DNA from: Candidatus Planktophila sp. | Lineage (GTDB): Bacteria; Actinomycetota; Actinomycetes; Nanopelagicales; Nanopelagicaceae | Reading direction: 5' to 3' | DNA length: 55,528 nt | NCBI GenBank assembly: GCA_017858325.1 | Contig: JAFMBT010000009.1 | Coordinates: forward strand, 1-55,528 | Part shown: positions 17,982 to 26,448 of the stretch, piece after piece | How positions within the stretch are numbered: the stretch's first letter is position 1 | Layout of the letters: each line of letters starts with the position of its first letter | The notes under the pieces: generated by a model | What the model was told of the DNA's origin: nothing | Databases searched by the model: none | The model's input: only the letters and a program-made list of their open reading frames with translations | Program-made: the position numbers and the translations under genes

Positions 17982-19436
17982 ATGTTTGACTCGCTCAGCA
18001 GTAAATTTAACGCTGCATTTTCATCACTTCGTTCCCGCGGAAAGATCACATCGGCTGACATTGATCAGGTATGTAATGAGATTTATCAAGGGCTACTCGA
18101 GGCAGATGTAGCTCTCGGGGTTGTTGAAAGTTTTATCGAGAAGGTAAAGAGCAAGTCGCTCAATGCGCTGCCAACTTTACAATCGGGGTCGAATCAGGCC
18201 CAGGCGATTTTTGAGATCGTCAACGCCGAATTGATTGAAATTCTTGGTGGTCAAGCTCGTCGTGTTCGACTAGCGAAGAATCCTCCGACGGTGATTATGT
18301 TGGCGGGTCTGCAAGGTGCTGGAAAGACAACACTTGCCGGAAAGCTGGCAAAGTACTTTAAAGATCTTGGCGATACTCCAATTTTAGTTGCATCAGATTT
18401 GCAGCGACCTAACGCGGTCAATCAACTGCAAGTAGTTGGGGAGAGGATCTCGGTTCCAGTATTTGCACCTGAACCTGGAAATGGAGTCGGTGACCCGGTC
18501 GTGGTTGCAAAGGCGGGTGTTGCATTCGCTCGATCGAAATTACATAACATCGTGATTGTTGATACCGCTGGACGGCTTGGTGTCGATGAAGAGATGATGA
18601 AGCAGGCATCAGATATACGAGATGCCATTAACCCTGATGAAATTCTCTTCGTTGTTGATGCGATGATCGGACAAGATGCGGTAAAGACTGCGCAAGCATT
18701 TAAAGTTGGTGTTGGTTTTGATGGAGTTGTATTAACAAAACTTGATGGGGATGCTCGAGGCGGCGCGGCCCTTTCGATTGCAGTTCTGACCGGCAAGCCA
18801 ATTATGTTTGCATCTACTGGTGAGAAACTCGGTGACTTTGACCTATTTCACCCTGATCGTATGGCATCTCGAATTCTGGGAATGGGTGATGTTGCCACCC
18901 TTGCTGAACAAGCGAAGAAAGCGCTCGACGGTGAGTCAAGTGCCAAGATGGAAGAGAAATTTATTAAGGGTGAAGATTTCACACTTGAAGATTTTCTGGA
19001 GCAACTCGAAGCAATGTCAAAGATGGGCTCGATGGGTAAGTTGCTAAGCATGCTTCCAGGCGCTGGCGCAATGAAGAAGCAGATAGAGAATTTTGATGAG
19101 AGTGAAATTGTGCGAACAAAAGCAATTGTTCAATCAATGACGCCACAAGAGCGGATCGAACCAAAGATTCTTAACGGTTCACGACGCGCACGTATTGCCT
19201 CTGGTTCAGGTCGTAAGGTGCAGGAAGTAAATGCACTGGTCGATAAATTCTCTGCCGCCCAAAAGATGATGAAGCAGATGATAAATGGTGGCGGCGCGCC
19301 TGCCGGTATGGCTCTACCTCCAGGGCTTCCAGCTATGCCTGCAGCGCCGAGAATGGGCAAAAAACCATCCACTCCGCCTAAGAGAAAGTCTCGCTCAGGA
19401 AATCCAGCCAAGAGGGCGATCGAGGAGAACTCCTGA
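17982..19436 (+). CDS. ffh: Signal recognition particle protein Ffh
   Basis: GTPase that with SRP RNA recognises signal sequences on ribosomes. It is 484 aa. N domain about 1-95; G domain with GLQGAGKT at 109-116, DTAGR near 188 and TKLDGDARGG near 247; methionine-rich M domain from about 320 (KMGSMGKLLSMLPGAGAMKKQ), ending in a basic proline-rich tail. No SRP RNA gene is seen in the window. It begins 12 nt after glnD without a clear ribosome site; TAGAGT stands 9 nt before the ATG. Confidence 0.97.
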   Translation: MFDSLSSKFNAAFSSLRSRGKITSADIDQVCNEIYQGLLEADVALGVVESFIEKVKSKSLNALPTLQSGSNQAQAIFEIVNAELIEILGGQARRVRLAKNPPTVIMLAGLQGAGKTTLAGKLAKYFKDLGDTPILVASDLQRPNAVNQLQVVGERISVPVFAPEPGNGVGDPVVVAKAGVAFARSKLHNIVIVDTAGRLGVDEEMMKQASDIRDAINPDEILFVVDAMIGQDAVKTAQAFKVGVGFDGVVLTKLDGDARGGAALSIAVLTGKPIMFASTGEKLGDFDLFHPDRMASRILGMGDVATLAEQAKKALDGESSAKMEEKFIKGEDFTLEDFLEQLEAMSKMGSMGKLLSMLPGAGAMKKQIENFDESEIVRTKAIVQSMTPQERIEPKILNGSRRARIASGSGRKVQEVNALVDKFSAAQKMMKQMINGGGAPAGMALPPGLPAMPAAPRMGKKPSTPPKRKSRSGNPAKRAIEENS

Positions 19437-19585
19437 TTTTGGATCGGCGCGCGCACATGGCAAGATTGGCCACCTGTGACGGGGCCCTCTACCCCCGAAA
19501 CATCCATATCCATCGTTGGATCTCTTAACTGGGCACCCCGCTACAGTCGCGAGATTGAACATATATTTTTAGGAGCACCACTGCT

Positions 19586-20110
19586 TTGGCTACAAAAATT
19601 CGTTTAATGCGTATGGGCAAGATCCGCACACCCTTCTATCGCATCGTTGTTACCGATTCACGTAAGGCTCGTAACGGACTTTCCATTGAAGAAATTGGTC
19701 GCTACGCTCCAGGGCAAGAGCCATCAATCATCGAAGTTAATTCAGAGCGCGCTCTCTATTGGCTCGGAGTCGGTGCTCAACCTTCAGAGGCTGTAGCAGC
19801 TCTACTTAAGGTCACCGGAGATTGGCAGAAGTTCAAGGGATTGCCAGGAAGTGAAGGAACTCTTCGCGTGGGTACACCTAAGCCACACAAGAGCGTTGCA
19901 TATGAGGCAGCAGTTAAATCTGCAATGGATGAGCCTAAAGAGGGTGCAACAACTCTGAAGAAGAAGGCACAAGAGAAGCTTGCAGCGAAGGCTAATCCAG
20001 TTGAGGTGTCCGAACCACAAGCTGTCGCTGAGGTGGCAGAGGTTCCAGCTGAAGTTGTAGTGTCCGAGCCACAAGCTGTGGTTGAAACCACTGAAGAAAA
20101 AGCTGAGTAA
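19586..20110 (+). CDS. rpsP: 30S ribosomal protein S16
   Basis: Small-subunit protein S16. The core is residues 1 to about 85 ([20 protein letters not shown]). It continues into a long Lys/Ala/Glu/Val-rich tail to 174 aa, a common extension in actinobacteria. The start is a TTG, supported by AGGAG 10 nt upstream. The tail contains an 18-codon imperfect duplication (VSEPQAV twice). The 149-nt gap before it holds no gene; I could not assign a promoter there with confidence. It heads the rpsP-khpA-rimM-trmD run. Confidence 0.96.
   Translation: MATKIRLMRMGKIRTPFYRIVVTDSRKARNGLSIEEIGRYAPGQEPSIIEVNSERALYWLGVGAQPSEAVAALLKVTGDWQKFKGLPGSEGTLRVGTPKPHKSVAYEAAVKSAMDEPKEGATTLKKKAQEKLAAKANPVEVSEPQAVAEVAEVPAEVVVSEPQAVVETTEEKAE
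20006..20079 (+). repeat. Short in-frame repeat in the S16 tail
   Basis: The 20-mers at 20006-20025 and 20060-20079 (starting GTGTCCGA) match at 19 of 20 bases, 54 nt apart. This is 18 codons, so the reading frame is kept. They encode VSEPQAV in the low-complexity tail. Confidence 0.7.
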
Positions 20111-20112
20111 CC

Positions 20113-20352
20113 ATGATTGATGAAGCTCTTGAGCATCTTGTTAAGGGAATCGTAGATAACCCTGAAGATGTAATCATTGAGGAGAAGACGCACCGTAGAG
20201 GGACAACTCTTGAAGTTCGCGTCAACCCTGAAGATATCGGTAAGGTCATTGGACGTAACGGACGTACAGCAAAGGCGCTACGCACAGTCGTCAGCGCACT
20301 TGCCGGACGTAGCGTTCGCGTTGATCTCATCGATACAGACGAGGCTCGTTAA
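20113..20352 (+). CDS. khpA: KH-domain RNA-binding protein KhpA
   Basis: A 79-aa single KH domain protein. The GXXG RNA-binding loop is IGRNGR near residue 46 within DIGKVIGRNGRTAKALR. It lies between rpsP and rimM, its standard place in actinobacteria and firmicutes. Members bind many RNAs and act with a second KH protein (KhpB) in cell-size control in other bacteria. It begins 2 nt after the rpsP stop, so translation is probably coupled. Confidence 0.93.
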   Translation: MIDEALEHLVKGIVDNPEDVIIEEKTHRRGTTLEVRVNPEDIGKVIGRNGRTAKALRTVVSALAGRSVRVDLIDTDEAR

Positions 20353-20365
20353 GAGAACCGATGTC

Positions 20366-20869
20366 ATGCGCCTAAATGTTGGGCGCATTGGTCGTGCCCA
20401 TGGACTCTTGGGAGAAGCGACGATTGAAGTCCGAACAGATGATGCGGCAACCCGATTCGCTCTAGGTTCCTCTCTTGAAACCGATGATCACGGAGATCTC
20501 GTTGTTGACTCACTCAGAGTTCATAACGGAATCTTGCTACTTTCATTTAAAGGATTCACCGATCGCAATGCGATAGAAAAGTTGCGTGATGTGCTTCTTT
20601 ACGCGGAGATCGATATCAATGCACCAGGTGAAGATGAGGATGATTACCACGTCCTTCAACTGATCGGCTGCCAAGCCCACCTAGAAGATGACACCTTGGT
20701 CGGGGAAGTCACTGATGTACTGAACTTGCCTGGGCAAGATGTCCTAGTTATTGCTGGGCAGTCAGCGGAAATCTTGATTCCATTTGTTCGCGCACTTGTT
20801 CCGCAGGTCGACATTGTGAAGAAAAAACTTGTAGTAATTCCGCCAGTTATAGATGGGAGAGTGCAATGA
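20366..20869 (+). CDS. rimM: Ribosome maturation factor RimM
   Basis: Assembly factor for the 30S head; the family binds S19. The protein is 167 aa. The N-terminal RimM domain has [21 protein letters not shown], and the C-terminal PRC-barrel domain has [11 protein letters not shown] and [12 protein letters not shown], ending [12 protein letters not shown] and VVIPPVIDG. The ATG at 20366 is chosen because the upstream open frame only repeats khpA out of frame. It overlaps trmD by ATGA. Confidence 0.95.
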   Translation: MRLNVGRIGRAHGLLGEATIEVRTDDAATRFALGSSLETDDHGDLVVDSLRVHNGILLLSFKGFTDRNAIEKLRDVLLYAEIDINAPGEDEDDYHVLQLIGCQAHLEDDTLVGEVTDVLNLPGQDVLVIAGQSAEILIPFVRALVPQVDIVKKKLVVIPPVIDGRVQ

Positions 20870-21552
20870 AGATTGATGCAATTACCATCTTCCCAGAATA
20901 CTTTGCACCACTACAACTCTCACTTCTTGGTAAGGCACAAGAAAGTGGCCTGTTATCTATCAATGTCCATGATCTCAGGGCACATACAACAGATGTCCAT
21001 CACACAGTTGATGATGCCCCTTACGGTGGTGGAGCTGGAATGGTAATGCTTGCCGATGTATGGGGAAACGCTATTGATGGCGTTCTGCACGATGATGCAG
21101 ATCTCATTATTTTGACTCCTGCAGGACGCCGCTTTGACCAGCAGATGGCAGAAGAGTTATCACACGCTAAGCGGTTGATTTTTGCATGTGGGCGATATGA
21201 AGGAATTGATGATCGCGTTCGAGAGCACTACAGCCAAACGCAATACGCTGACAGAAATATTAGAGTCAGAGAAGTTTCGATTGGTGATTATGTTCTTGGT
21301 GGGGGTGAGGTGGCAGCAATGGTAATGATTGAGTCGATCACCCGATTGGTTCCGGGCGTTCTCGGTAATCCATTGTCGCTGGCTGAAGAATCACATAATG
21401 AAGAGGGTTACCTCGAATATCCAAATTTCACCCGCCCGAAAGAGTGGCGTGGGCTAGAAGTGCCTGATGTATTACTCAGCGGCAACCACGGTGCGATCGC
21501 TACATGGCGCTCATCACAGGCACGCGAGCGTAAAGACACGAATTCTAACTAG
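20866..21552 (+). CDS. trmD: tRNA (guanine(37)-N1)-methyltransferase
   Basis: SPOUT-class enzyme that methylates G37 of tRNAs reading CNN codons and prevents frameshifting. It is 228 aa. Seen are AITIFPEYF at the start, [13 protein letters not shown], the SAM knot [12 protein letters not shown] and [15 protein letters not shown], and the C-terminal [11 protein letters not shown]. The gene is coupled to rimM. rplS (L19) normally follows trmD but is not here; a desaturase gene with its own promoter comes next. Confidence 0.97.
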   Translation: MKIDAITIFPEYFAPLQLSLLGKAQESGLLSINVHDLRAHTTDVHHTVDDAPYGGGAGMVMLADVWGNAIDGVLHDDADLIILTPAGRRFDQQMAEELSHAKRLIFACGRYEGIDDRVREHYSQTQYADRNIRVREVSIGDYVLGGGEVAAMVMIESITRLVPGVLGNPLSLAEESHNEEGYLEYPNFTRPKEWRGLEVPDVLLSGNHGAIATWRSSQARERKDTNSN

Positions 21553-21553
21553 T

Positions 21554-21570
21554 CAGTAACACAATTACTG
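21554..21570. promoter_or_regulatory. Inverted repeat upstream of the desaturase promoter
   Basis: CAGTAA (21554-21559) and TTACTG (21565-21570) form a perfect 6-bp repeat with a 5-nt centre. It ends 3 nt before the -10 element of the desaturase, where a bound repressor would block RNA polymerase. It is just after the trmD stop and lacks a U-run, so it is not a typical terminator. Confidence 0.4.
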
Positions 21571-21573
21571 CCG

Positions 21574-21579
21574 TAGCGT
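21574..21579 (+). promoter_or_regulatory. -10 element of the acyl-ACP desaturase (leaderless type)
   Basis: TAGCGT lies 6 nt before the ATG at 21586. No ribosome site is present. Confidence 0.5.
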
Positions 21580-21585
21580 TCTTCT

Positions 21586-22554
21586 ATGGCTTATGACTCA
21601 GATGCGATCCAATCTCGCCTCATTCGTGATTTAGAGCCCGTTGTCGAGGTCGAACTCAATCGACATTTAAGTGTGCAAAAAAATTGGTATCCACATGAGT
21701 ATGTCCCATGGTCAGAAGGCCGCGATTACGCCGGACCACTCAATGGTGATGCGTGGGAAGCGAAAGATTCCCGCCTTACTCCTGTTGCACAAGATTCTCT
21801 CGTTTTAAATCTTCTCACTGAAGATAACTTGCCGAGCTATCACACTGAAATTGCCATATCGATGGGTAGAGATGGTGCGTGGGGCAATTGGATTGAAAGA
21901 TGGACGGCCGAGGAAGCACGACACAGTATTGTCATTCGTGACTACCTCATGGCAACGCGCGGAGTAGATCCATACGAACTTGAAGATTTACGTATGGCGC
22001 ATATGTCTTTGGGCTATCAGACGCCTTATGAAAACGATATGTTGCACACAATTGCTTATGTCTCCTTCCAAGAACTTGCTACTCGTATCTCTCATCGCAA
22101 CACAGGAAAACTTTCGAATGATCCGATTGCAGAAAATATGATGCAGCGCGTGGCACTTGATGAAAATCTGCATATGATTTTCTATCGCAATTTGCTAGCT
22201 CAGGCACTTGAACTTGAACCTAATGCAGCGATGCGCGCGATCGCAGATGTTGTTACTAACTTTGATATGCCAGGGGCCAATATGCCAGGCTTTGGCCGCA
22301 AGGCAGTTCAGATTGCTCTGGCTGGAATTTATGATCTGCAGCAACATCTTGATGATGTGATCTCTCCGGTTTTGCGTGCCTGGAACGTTTTTGAAAGAAC
22401 TGATCTTTCGGGGGATGGCTTGGTTGCTCGCGAAGAGCTTTCTGCCTTTATGAAGAAGGCGACTGAAGATGCTGAGAGATTTAACGATAAGCGCGAGATT
22501 CACTTTGAGCGCCTGATAGCTCGCGGACAGGAACCAATTCGTATTCCACGATAG
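21586..22554 (+). CDS. Acyl-ACP desaturase (ferritin-like di-iron)
   Basis: Soluble di-iron enzyme that puts a double bond in acyl chains, of the DesA/stearoyl-ACP desaturase family. It is 322 aa. The iron ligands are visible as EEARHS (about residue 110) and DENLHM (about residue 193), the two E/DExxH motifs, within a mostly helical protein. It would adjust membrane fluidity. A leaderless promoter and an inverted repeat precede it, suggesting separate control from trmD. A C-terminal DLSGDGLVAREE segment looks like an EF-hand loop, but the position matches a conserved acidic stretch of the family. Confidence 0.9.
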   Translation: MAYDSDAIQSRLIRDLEPVVEVELNRHLSVQKNWYPHEYVPWSEGRDYAGPLNGDAWEAKDSRLTPVAQDSLVLNLLTEDNLPSYHTEIAISMGRDGAWGNWIERWTAEEARHSIVIRDYLMATRGVDPYELEDLRMAHMSLGYQTPYENDMLHTIAYVSFQELATRISHRNTGKLSNDPIAENMMQRVALDENLHMIFYRNLLAQALELEPNAAMRAIADVVTNFDMPGANMPGFGRKAVQIALAGIYDLQQHLDDVISPVLRAWNVFERTDLSGDGLVAREELSAFMKKATEDAERFNDKREIHFERLIARGQEPIRIPR

Positions 22555-22557
22555 ATT
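22552..22557 (+). promoter_or_regulatory. -10 element of the amidotransferase gene, overlapping the desaturase stop
   Basis: TAGATT, whose TAG is the stop codon of the desaturase, lies 6 nt before the ATG at 22564. Confidence 0.45.
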
Positions 22558-22563
22558 GGCCTT

Positions 22564-23307
22564 ATGTGCAGATTACTGGCCTACGCGTCATCTGAGCCAT
22601 CGACCTTGCAGTCGGTGGTTGGGTCCAGTCTGAACAACTTTGTAGAACTCTCAGAAGAACATAAGCACGGGTGGGGACTTACCACCTGTGCGACGATCGC
22701 TGGAGTGCAAGAGCGTCAACGTGATCTCACGCCAGCTTTCCAGAGCCAACTCTTCTCTGAGGTCGCAGAACATGTAACCAGCGATGGCGCGCTCTTACAT
22801 CTTCGCCTGGCTTCTAAAGGGCTAGCGATAGATATTTCAAATAATCACCCATTTATTCATGGGGATATCTCATTTATGCATAACGGAACAATTCGGCCAC
22901 CATCGAGTGTAGAAAAGCTGATTGATGCAGATCTCATCTCAGAACTCACATCAACGACAGATAGCGAGAGATATTTCTTCGCAATTCTCTCAGCAGCCAA
23001 GACAGAGGGATTAATCAACGGCATTATTTCAACAGTTAAAAAAATCTCTACAACCTGTGATTATTCAGCGATTAACTCGATCACTCTTACCCCCGATTTC
23101 CTCATAGCAGTCTGCCAATTTAATAAAGAAGAGCAGAGTGAATGGACCGTTGCCGATCATTATGAGTTGCGCTTCACCAAGGAAGATGGGGCAATTAAAG
23201 TCGCATCTACTGGATGGGGTCACGATGATTGGACTCCGTTGAAAAATGGCACGATGCTTGTTGTTAATCGGGCGGATCTCTCTTATAAGGTACTTGAGAT
23301 CGCATGA
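22564..23307 (+). CDS. Class II glutamine amidotransferase (YafJ/EgtC type)
   Basis: N-terminal nucleophile glutamine amidotransferase fold, 247 aa. It has catalytic Cys2 (MCRLLAYAS), HLRLASKG near residue 80 and FMHNGTI near residue 101. It resembles EgtC of ergothioneine synthesis and the YafJ family; no other egt gene is in the window, so I do not assign a substrate. It ends in an ATGA overlap with miaB, so the two are probably translated from one transcript. Confidence 0.8.
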   Translation: MCRLLAYASSEPSTLQSVVGSSLNNFVELSEEHKHGWGLTTCATIAGVQERQRDLTPAFQSQLFSEVAEHVTSDGALLHLRLASKGLAIDISNNHPFIHGDISFMHNGTIRPPSSVEKLIDADLISELTSTTDSERYFFAILSAAKTEGLINGIISTVKKISTTCDYSAINSITLTPDFLIAVCQFNKEEQSEWTVADHYELRFTKEDGAIKVASTGWGHDDWTPLKNGTMLVVNRADLSYKVLEIA

Positions 23308-24734
23308 CACGTACCTATACAGTTGAAACGTATGGCTGTCAGATGAATGTTCACGATTCTGAGAGGATTGCCGGACTCTTAGATGAGGCAGGCTTCGTTC
23401 CAGCCGAATCTGGTGTTCAAGCAGATATCGTGGTCTTTAATACATGCGCTGTCAGAGAGAACGCTGATAACAAACTTTATGGAAATCTCTCCTTCCTGGC
23501 ACCGATTAAGAAGAAGAATCCATTAATGCAGATCGCAGTCGGGGGATGCCTGGCGCAAAAAGATCAGGCGATTATTCTTAAGAAAGCTCCCTATGTAGAT
23601 GTGGTCTTTGGAACTCACAACGTTGGCTCCTTACCAATTCTGCTAGAGCGGGCCCGAATTGAAGAAGAGTCACAGATTGAGATTCTAGAAGCGCTAGAAC
23701 ATTTCCCATCCACACTTCCTGCGCGACGCTTCTCTGCCTTCTCATCGTGGGTCTCTATCTCAGTCGGATGTAATAACACTTGCACGTTCTGTATTGTCCC
23801 TACTTTGCGTGGTGTTGAAAAAGATCGCCCCATGGCAGATGTTCTCACTGAAGTTCGAACTCTTGTTGATCAGGGAGTTATCGAAATTACACTTCTAGGC
23901 CAGAACGTCAATGCCTACGGTGTCGAACTTGGCGAACGCGGTGCTTTCGCACGACTGCTCAAGGAAGTTGCTGCGGTGGATGGCCTAGAGCGTCTTCGCT
24001 TCATGTCACCGCACCCGCGCGATTTCACTGATGACGTTATAGAGGTAATGGCATCAACTCCAGTTGTTATGCCTCACCTGCATATGCCTCTTCAATCAGG
24101 CTCGGATTCAATTTTGGCATCGATGAGACGCTCCTATCGCAGCGATCGATTCTTGGGCATCCTCGAGCGCGTCCGAAAGAGCATTCCGCAAGCCATGATT
24201 ACAACCGACATCATTGTTGGTTTTCCCGGTGAAACTGAAGAAGATTTCTCAGCAACACTCGACATTACATCGCAGGCGCGCTTTGCAGCTGCCTATACAT
24301 ACAAGTATTCGATTCGCCCAGGAACGCCAGCTGGTGAAATGACAAATCAAGTTCCGGAAGACGTTGTCGGAGAGCGTTACACCCGCCTACACGAGCATCA
24401 ACAGAGAATTTCTCTCAGCGTTAATCAGGAAGCAATTGGAAGCAAGCATCAAATTATGGTCACTGAAGTTGAAGGTCGAAGAGATGCCGTGCAATCTCGC
24501 CTTACCGGACGCTCTCAAGATTTTCGCCTCGTGCATTTTGATAACTCAAGCATCGCTCGACCTGGTGATTTCGTTGATGTGGAGATTACCGATGCTTCGG
24601 CACACTATCTCATTGGCCACGAATTAGCGGTCACTCCAACGCGCGGCGGAGATGCTCACGCCAAGCGAAATGAAGAGCCCACCAAGATTGCGGGTGTGAC
24701 ATTAGGGATGCCGACCAGAAAAGTTGATCTTTAA
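23304..24734 (+). CDS. miaB: tRNA-2-methylthio-N6-dimethylallyladenosine synthase
   Basis: Radical-SAM enzyme that adds a methylthio group to i6A37 of tRNAs reading UNN codons, acting after MiaA, which is the next gene. It is 476 aa. The N-terminal UPF0004 domain has [12 protein letters not shown] and NTCAVRENA cysteines; the radical-SAM cluster is CNNTCTFC; a TRAM domain (about 380-450) closes the protein before a short tail. The 3' end abuts miaA. Confidence 0.96.
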   Translation: MTRTYTVETYGCQMNVHDSERIAGLLDEAGFVPAESGVQADIVVFNTCAVRENADNKLYGNLSFLAPIKKKNPLMQIAVGGCLAQKDQAIILKKAPYVDVVFGTHNVGSLPILLERARIEEESQIEILEALEHFPSTLPARRFSAFSSWVSISVGCNNTCTFCIVPTLRGVEKDRPMADVLTEVRTLVDQGVIEITLLGQNVNAYGVELGERGAFARLLKEVAAVDGLERLRFMSPHPRDFTDDVIEVMASTPVVMPHLHMPLQSGSDSILASMRRSYRSDRFLGILERVRKSIPQAMITTDIIVGFPGETEEDFSATLDITSQARFAAAYTYKYSIRPGTPAGEMTNQVPEDVVGERYTRLHEHQQRISLSVNQEAIGSKHQIMVTEVEGRRDAVQSRLTGRSQDFRLVHFDNSSIARPGDFVDVEITDASAHYLIGHELAVTPTRGGDAHAKRNEEPTKIAGVTLGMPTRKVDL

Positions 24735-25634
24735 TTGCGCACGATAATTATTTGTGGAGCAACTGCTACAGGCAAAAGTGATTTAGCCGTTGCCCTAGCG
24801 CAAGAGATCGATGCTGAGATAGTAAATGCCGATTCAATGCAGGTCTATCAAGGGATGGATATTGGTACAGCAAAACTGAACCACGCCGAGCGCGGTGGTA
24901 TTACACATCACCTACTAGATGTTCTTACCGTCAAGCAGGATTCAACAGTTGCTTGGTATCAAGAACTTGCTCGAAAAACTATTGATGAGATTCATAGTCG
25001 TGGACGTGATGTGATTATCGTCGGCGGTACAGGTCTTTACATTAAGGCGATAGTTGATGATTTGAATTTTCCAGATACCGACCCTGTCGTTAGATCGCGC
25101 TTAGAGCTTGAAGCTATTGAGCAAGGACCAGCCGCACTGTTTCAACGGCTAGAGAAGTTAGATCCAGCAGCGGCCTTAGCAATTGACCGAGCAAATACCC
25201 GCCGCATGATTCGAGCGCTGGAAGTTATTGAGATAACAGGTAAACCATTTACGGCAAATCTTCCGCGCGAAGAGAGTTCACGTTATCCCGCAGCGCTTCA
25301 CTTCGGCTTGAGTCAGGATCGTGAGAGTTTAGATATTCGCGTCAGTAATCGGGTGGATTCCATGTGGGATGCAGGTCTGATCTCTGAAGTTGAGGCCTTG
25401 ATTGGCCACGGTCTGCGTGAAGGGGTTACTGCCCAGAAGGCGCTGGGATATGCCCAAGTACTACAGATGCTCGATGGCGTCCTCACCTCCGAGCAAGCTC
25501 GGGAAGAGACAAAGCGAGTGACGCGTCAATACATTCGTCGACAGGACACGTGGTTCTCACGCGATTCTCGCCTTCACTGGCTTGGACATTATGAAAATCG
25601 ACTCGAAAAAATTCTGACAAGGCTAAACTCATAA
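24735..25634 (+). CDS. miaA: tRNA dimethylallyltransferase
   Basis: Transfers a dimethylallyl group from DMAPP to A37 of tRNA, using isoprenoid precursor from the pathway that starts with Dxs, also in this window. It is 299 aa, with the P-loop GATATGKSDLA at about residues 8-18, NADSMQVYQGMDIGTAK and VGGTGLYIKA. The TTG start directly follows the miaB stop; it is chosen because the P-loop sits at the usual distance from the N-terminus. Confidence 0.95.
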   Translation: MRTIIICGATATGKSDLAVALAQEIDAEIVNADSMQVYQGMDIGTAKLNHAERGGITHHLLDVLTVKQDSTVAWYQELARKTIDEIHSRGRDVIIVGGTGLYIKAIVDDLNFPDTDPVVRSRLELEAIEQGPAALFQRLEKLDPAAALAIDRANTRRMIRALEVIEITGKPFTANLPREESSRYPAALHFGLSQDRESLDIRVSNRVDSMWDAGLISEVEALIGHGLREGVTAQKALGYAQVLQMLDGVLTSEQAREETKRVTRQYIRRQDTWFSRDSRLHWLGHYENRLEKILTRLNS

Positions 25635-25638
25635 CCTT

Positions 25639-26448
25639 ATGAAGAACTCAGTAATGGCCACATACGGCCACGGTACAGAAAATGACTTTCTTCTTATCTT
25701 CGATCCGGACGACCAGATCTCAATCTCCGATGAGGTAGTGAAAGCGTTATGTGACCGTGTTTCAGGGATCGGTGCAGATGGTGTTATTAGAATTACCAAG
25801 ATAGACGGTAAATGGTTTATGGATTACCGCAACTCTGACGGATCTATTGCCGAAATGTGCGGAAATGGAATTCGGGTTATGGCGCGCTACTTAGTAGTTA
25901 AGGGGCATCAAGGTGAAGGGTTATTTCCGATTAATACACGAGATGGTGTGAAGTATCTGCGCGTTCCCATGGAAGGAGACATCTCAGTAAATATGGGTCA
26001 GGTAAGTGATGAGGGGGATGAGGTAACAGTGCTCCAAAACTCTCATAGTTACTCTGCCCGCTACATCAGCGTCGGAAATCCTCATGCTGTTGCTTTTCTC
26101 GATGATCTGACCGAGGTGGGATCTCTGGAAAAAGCTCCAGAAGTTAATCCGCAGTCAGTCTTTCCACATGGCGTCAATATTGAGTTTGTTGAAATTATTT
26201 CTTCTGACACGTTAGCAATGCGAGTGCATGAGCGAGGTAGCGGAGAGACACGTTCATGTGGCACCGGAACATGCGCAGTCGCTCTCGCTGCAACGATTCA
26301 CACAAAAGGGCGGTTACCTGCCCGTTGGGTAATTAAGCCCCCAGGGGGCACTCTCATCGTTGATATTGATGCACATTCAAATGCAACTCTGACAGGTCCT
26401 GCGCTTCTGATTCAGGATTACGATATTTCAGATTATTTCATCCAATGA
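25639..26448 (+). CDS. dapF: Diaminopimelate epimerase
   Basis: Converts LL- to meso-diaminopimelate for lysine and peptidoglycan. It is 269 aa. The two catalytic cysteines are in MCGNGIR (about residue 74) and SCGTGTCA (about residue 212); GADGVI and YRNSDGSIAE are also family segments. It starts 4 nt after miaA. The last bases overlap the hflX start by ATGA. Confidence 0.96.
   Translation: MKNSVMATYGHGTENDFLLIFDPDDQISISDEVVKALCDRVSGIGADGVIRITKIDGKWFMDYRNSDGSIAEMCGNGIRVMARYLVVKGHQGEGLFPINTRDGVKYLRVPMEGDISVNMGQVSDEGDEVTVLQNSHSYSARYISVGNPHAVAFLDDLTEVGSLEKAPEVNPQSVFPHGVNIEFVEIISSDTLAMRVHERGSGETRSCGTGTCAVALAATIHTKGRLPARWVIKPPGGTLIVDIDAHSNATLTGPALLIQDYDISDYFIQ

Noticed and set aside
19516-19547. 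TTGGAT and TACAGT as the rpsP promoter
   Set aside because: The spacer is 20 nt, too long for a normal promoter; I could not settle on a promoter in this gap.
22401-22440. EF-hand-like loop (DLSGDGLVAREE) in the acyl-ACP desaturase
   Set aside because: It fits the DxSxDG pattern, but desaturases of this family have a similar acidic segment at the same place, and there is only one loop. Chance resemblance is likelier than calcium binding.
22564-23307. Calling the amidotransferase egtC
   Set aside because: No other ergothioneine gene is present in the window, and the fold alone does not fix the substrate.
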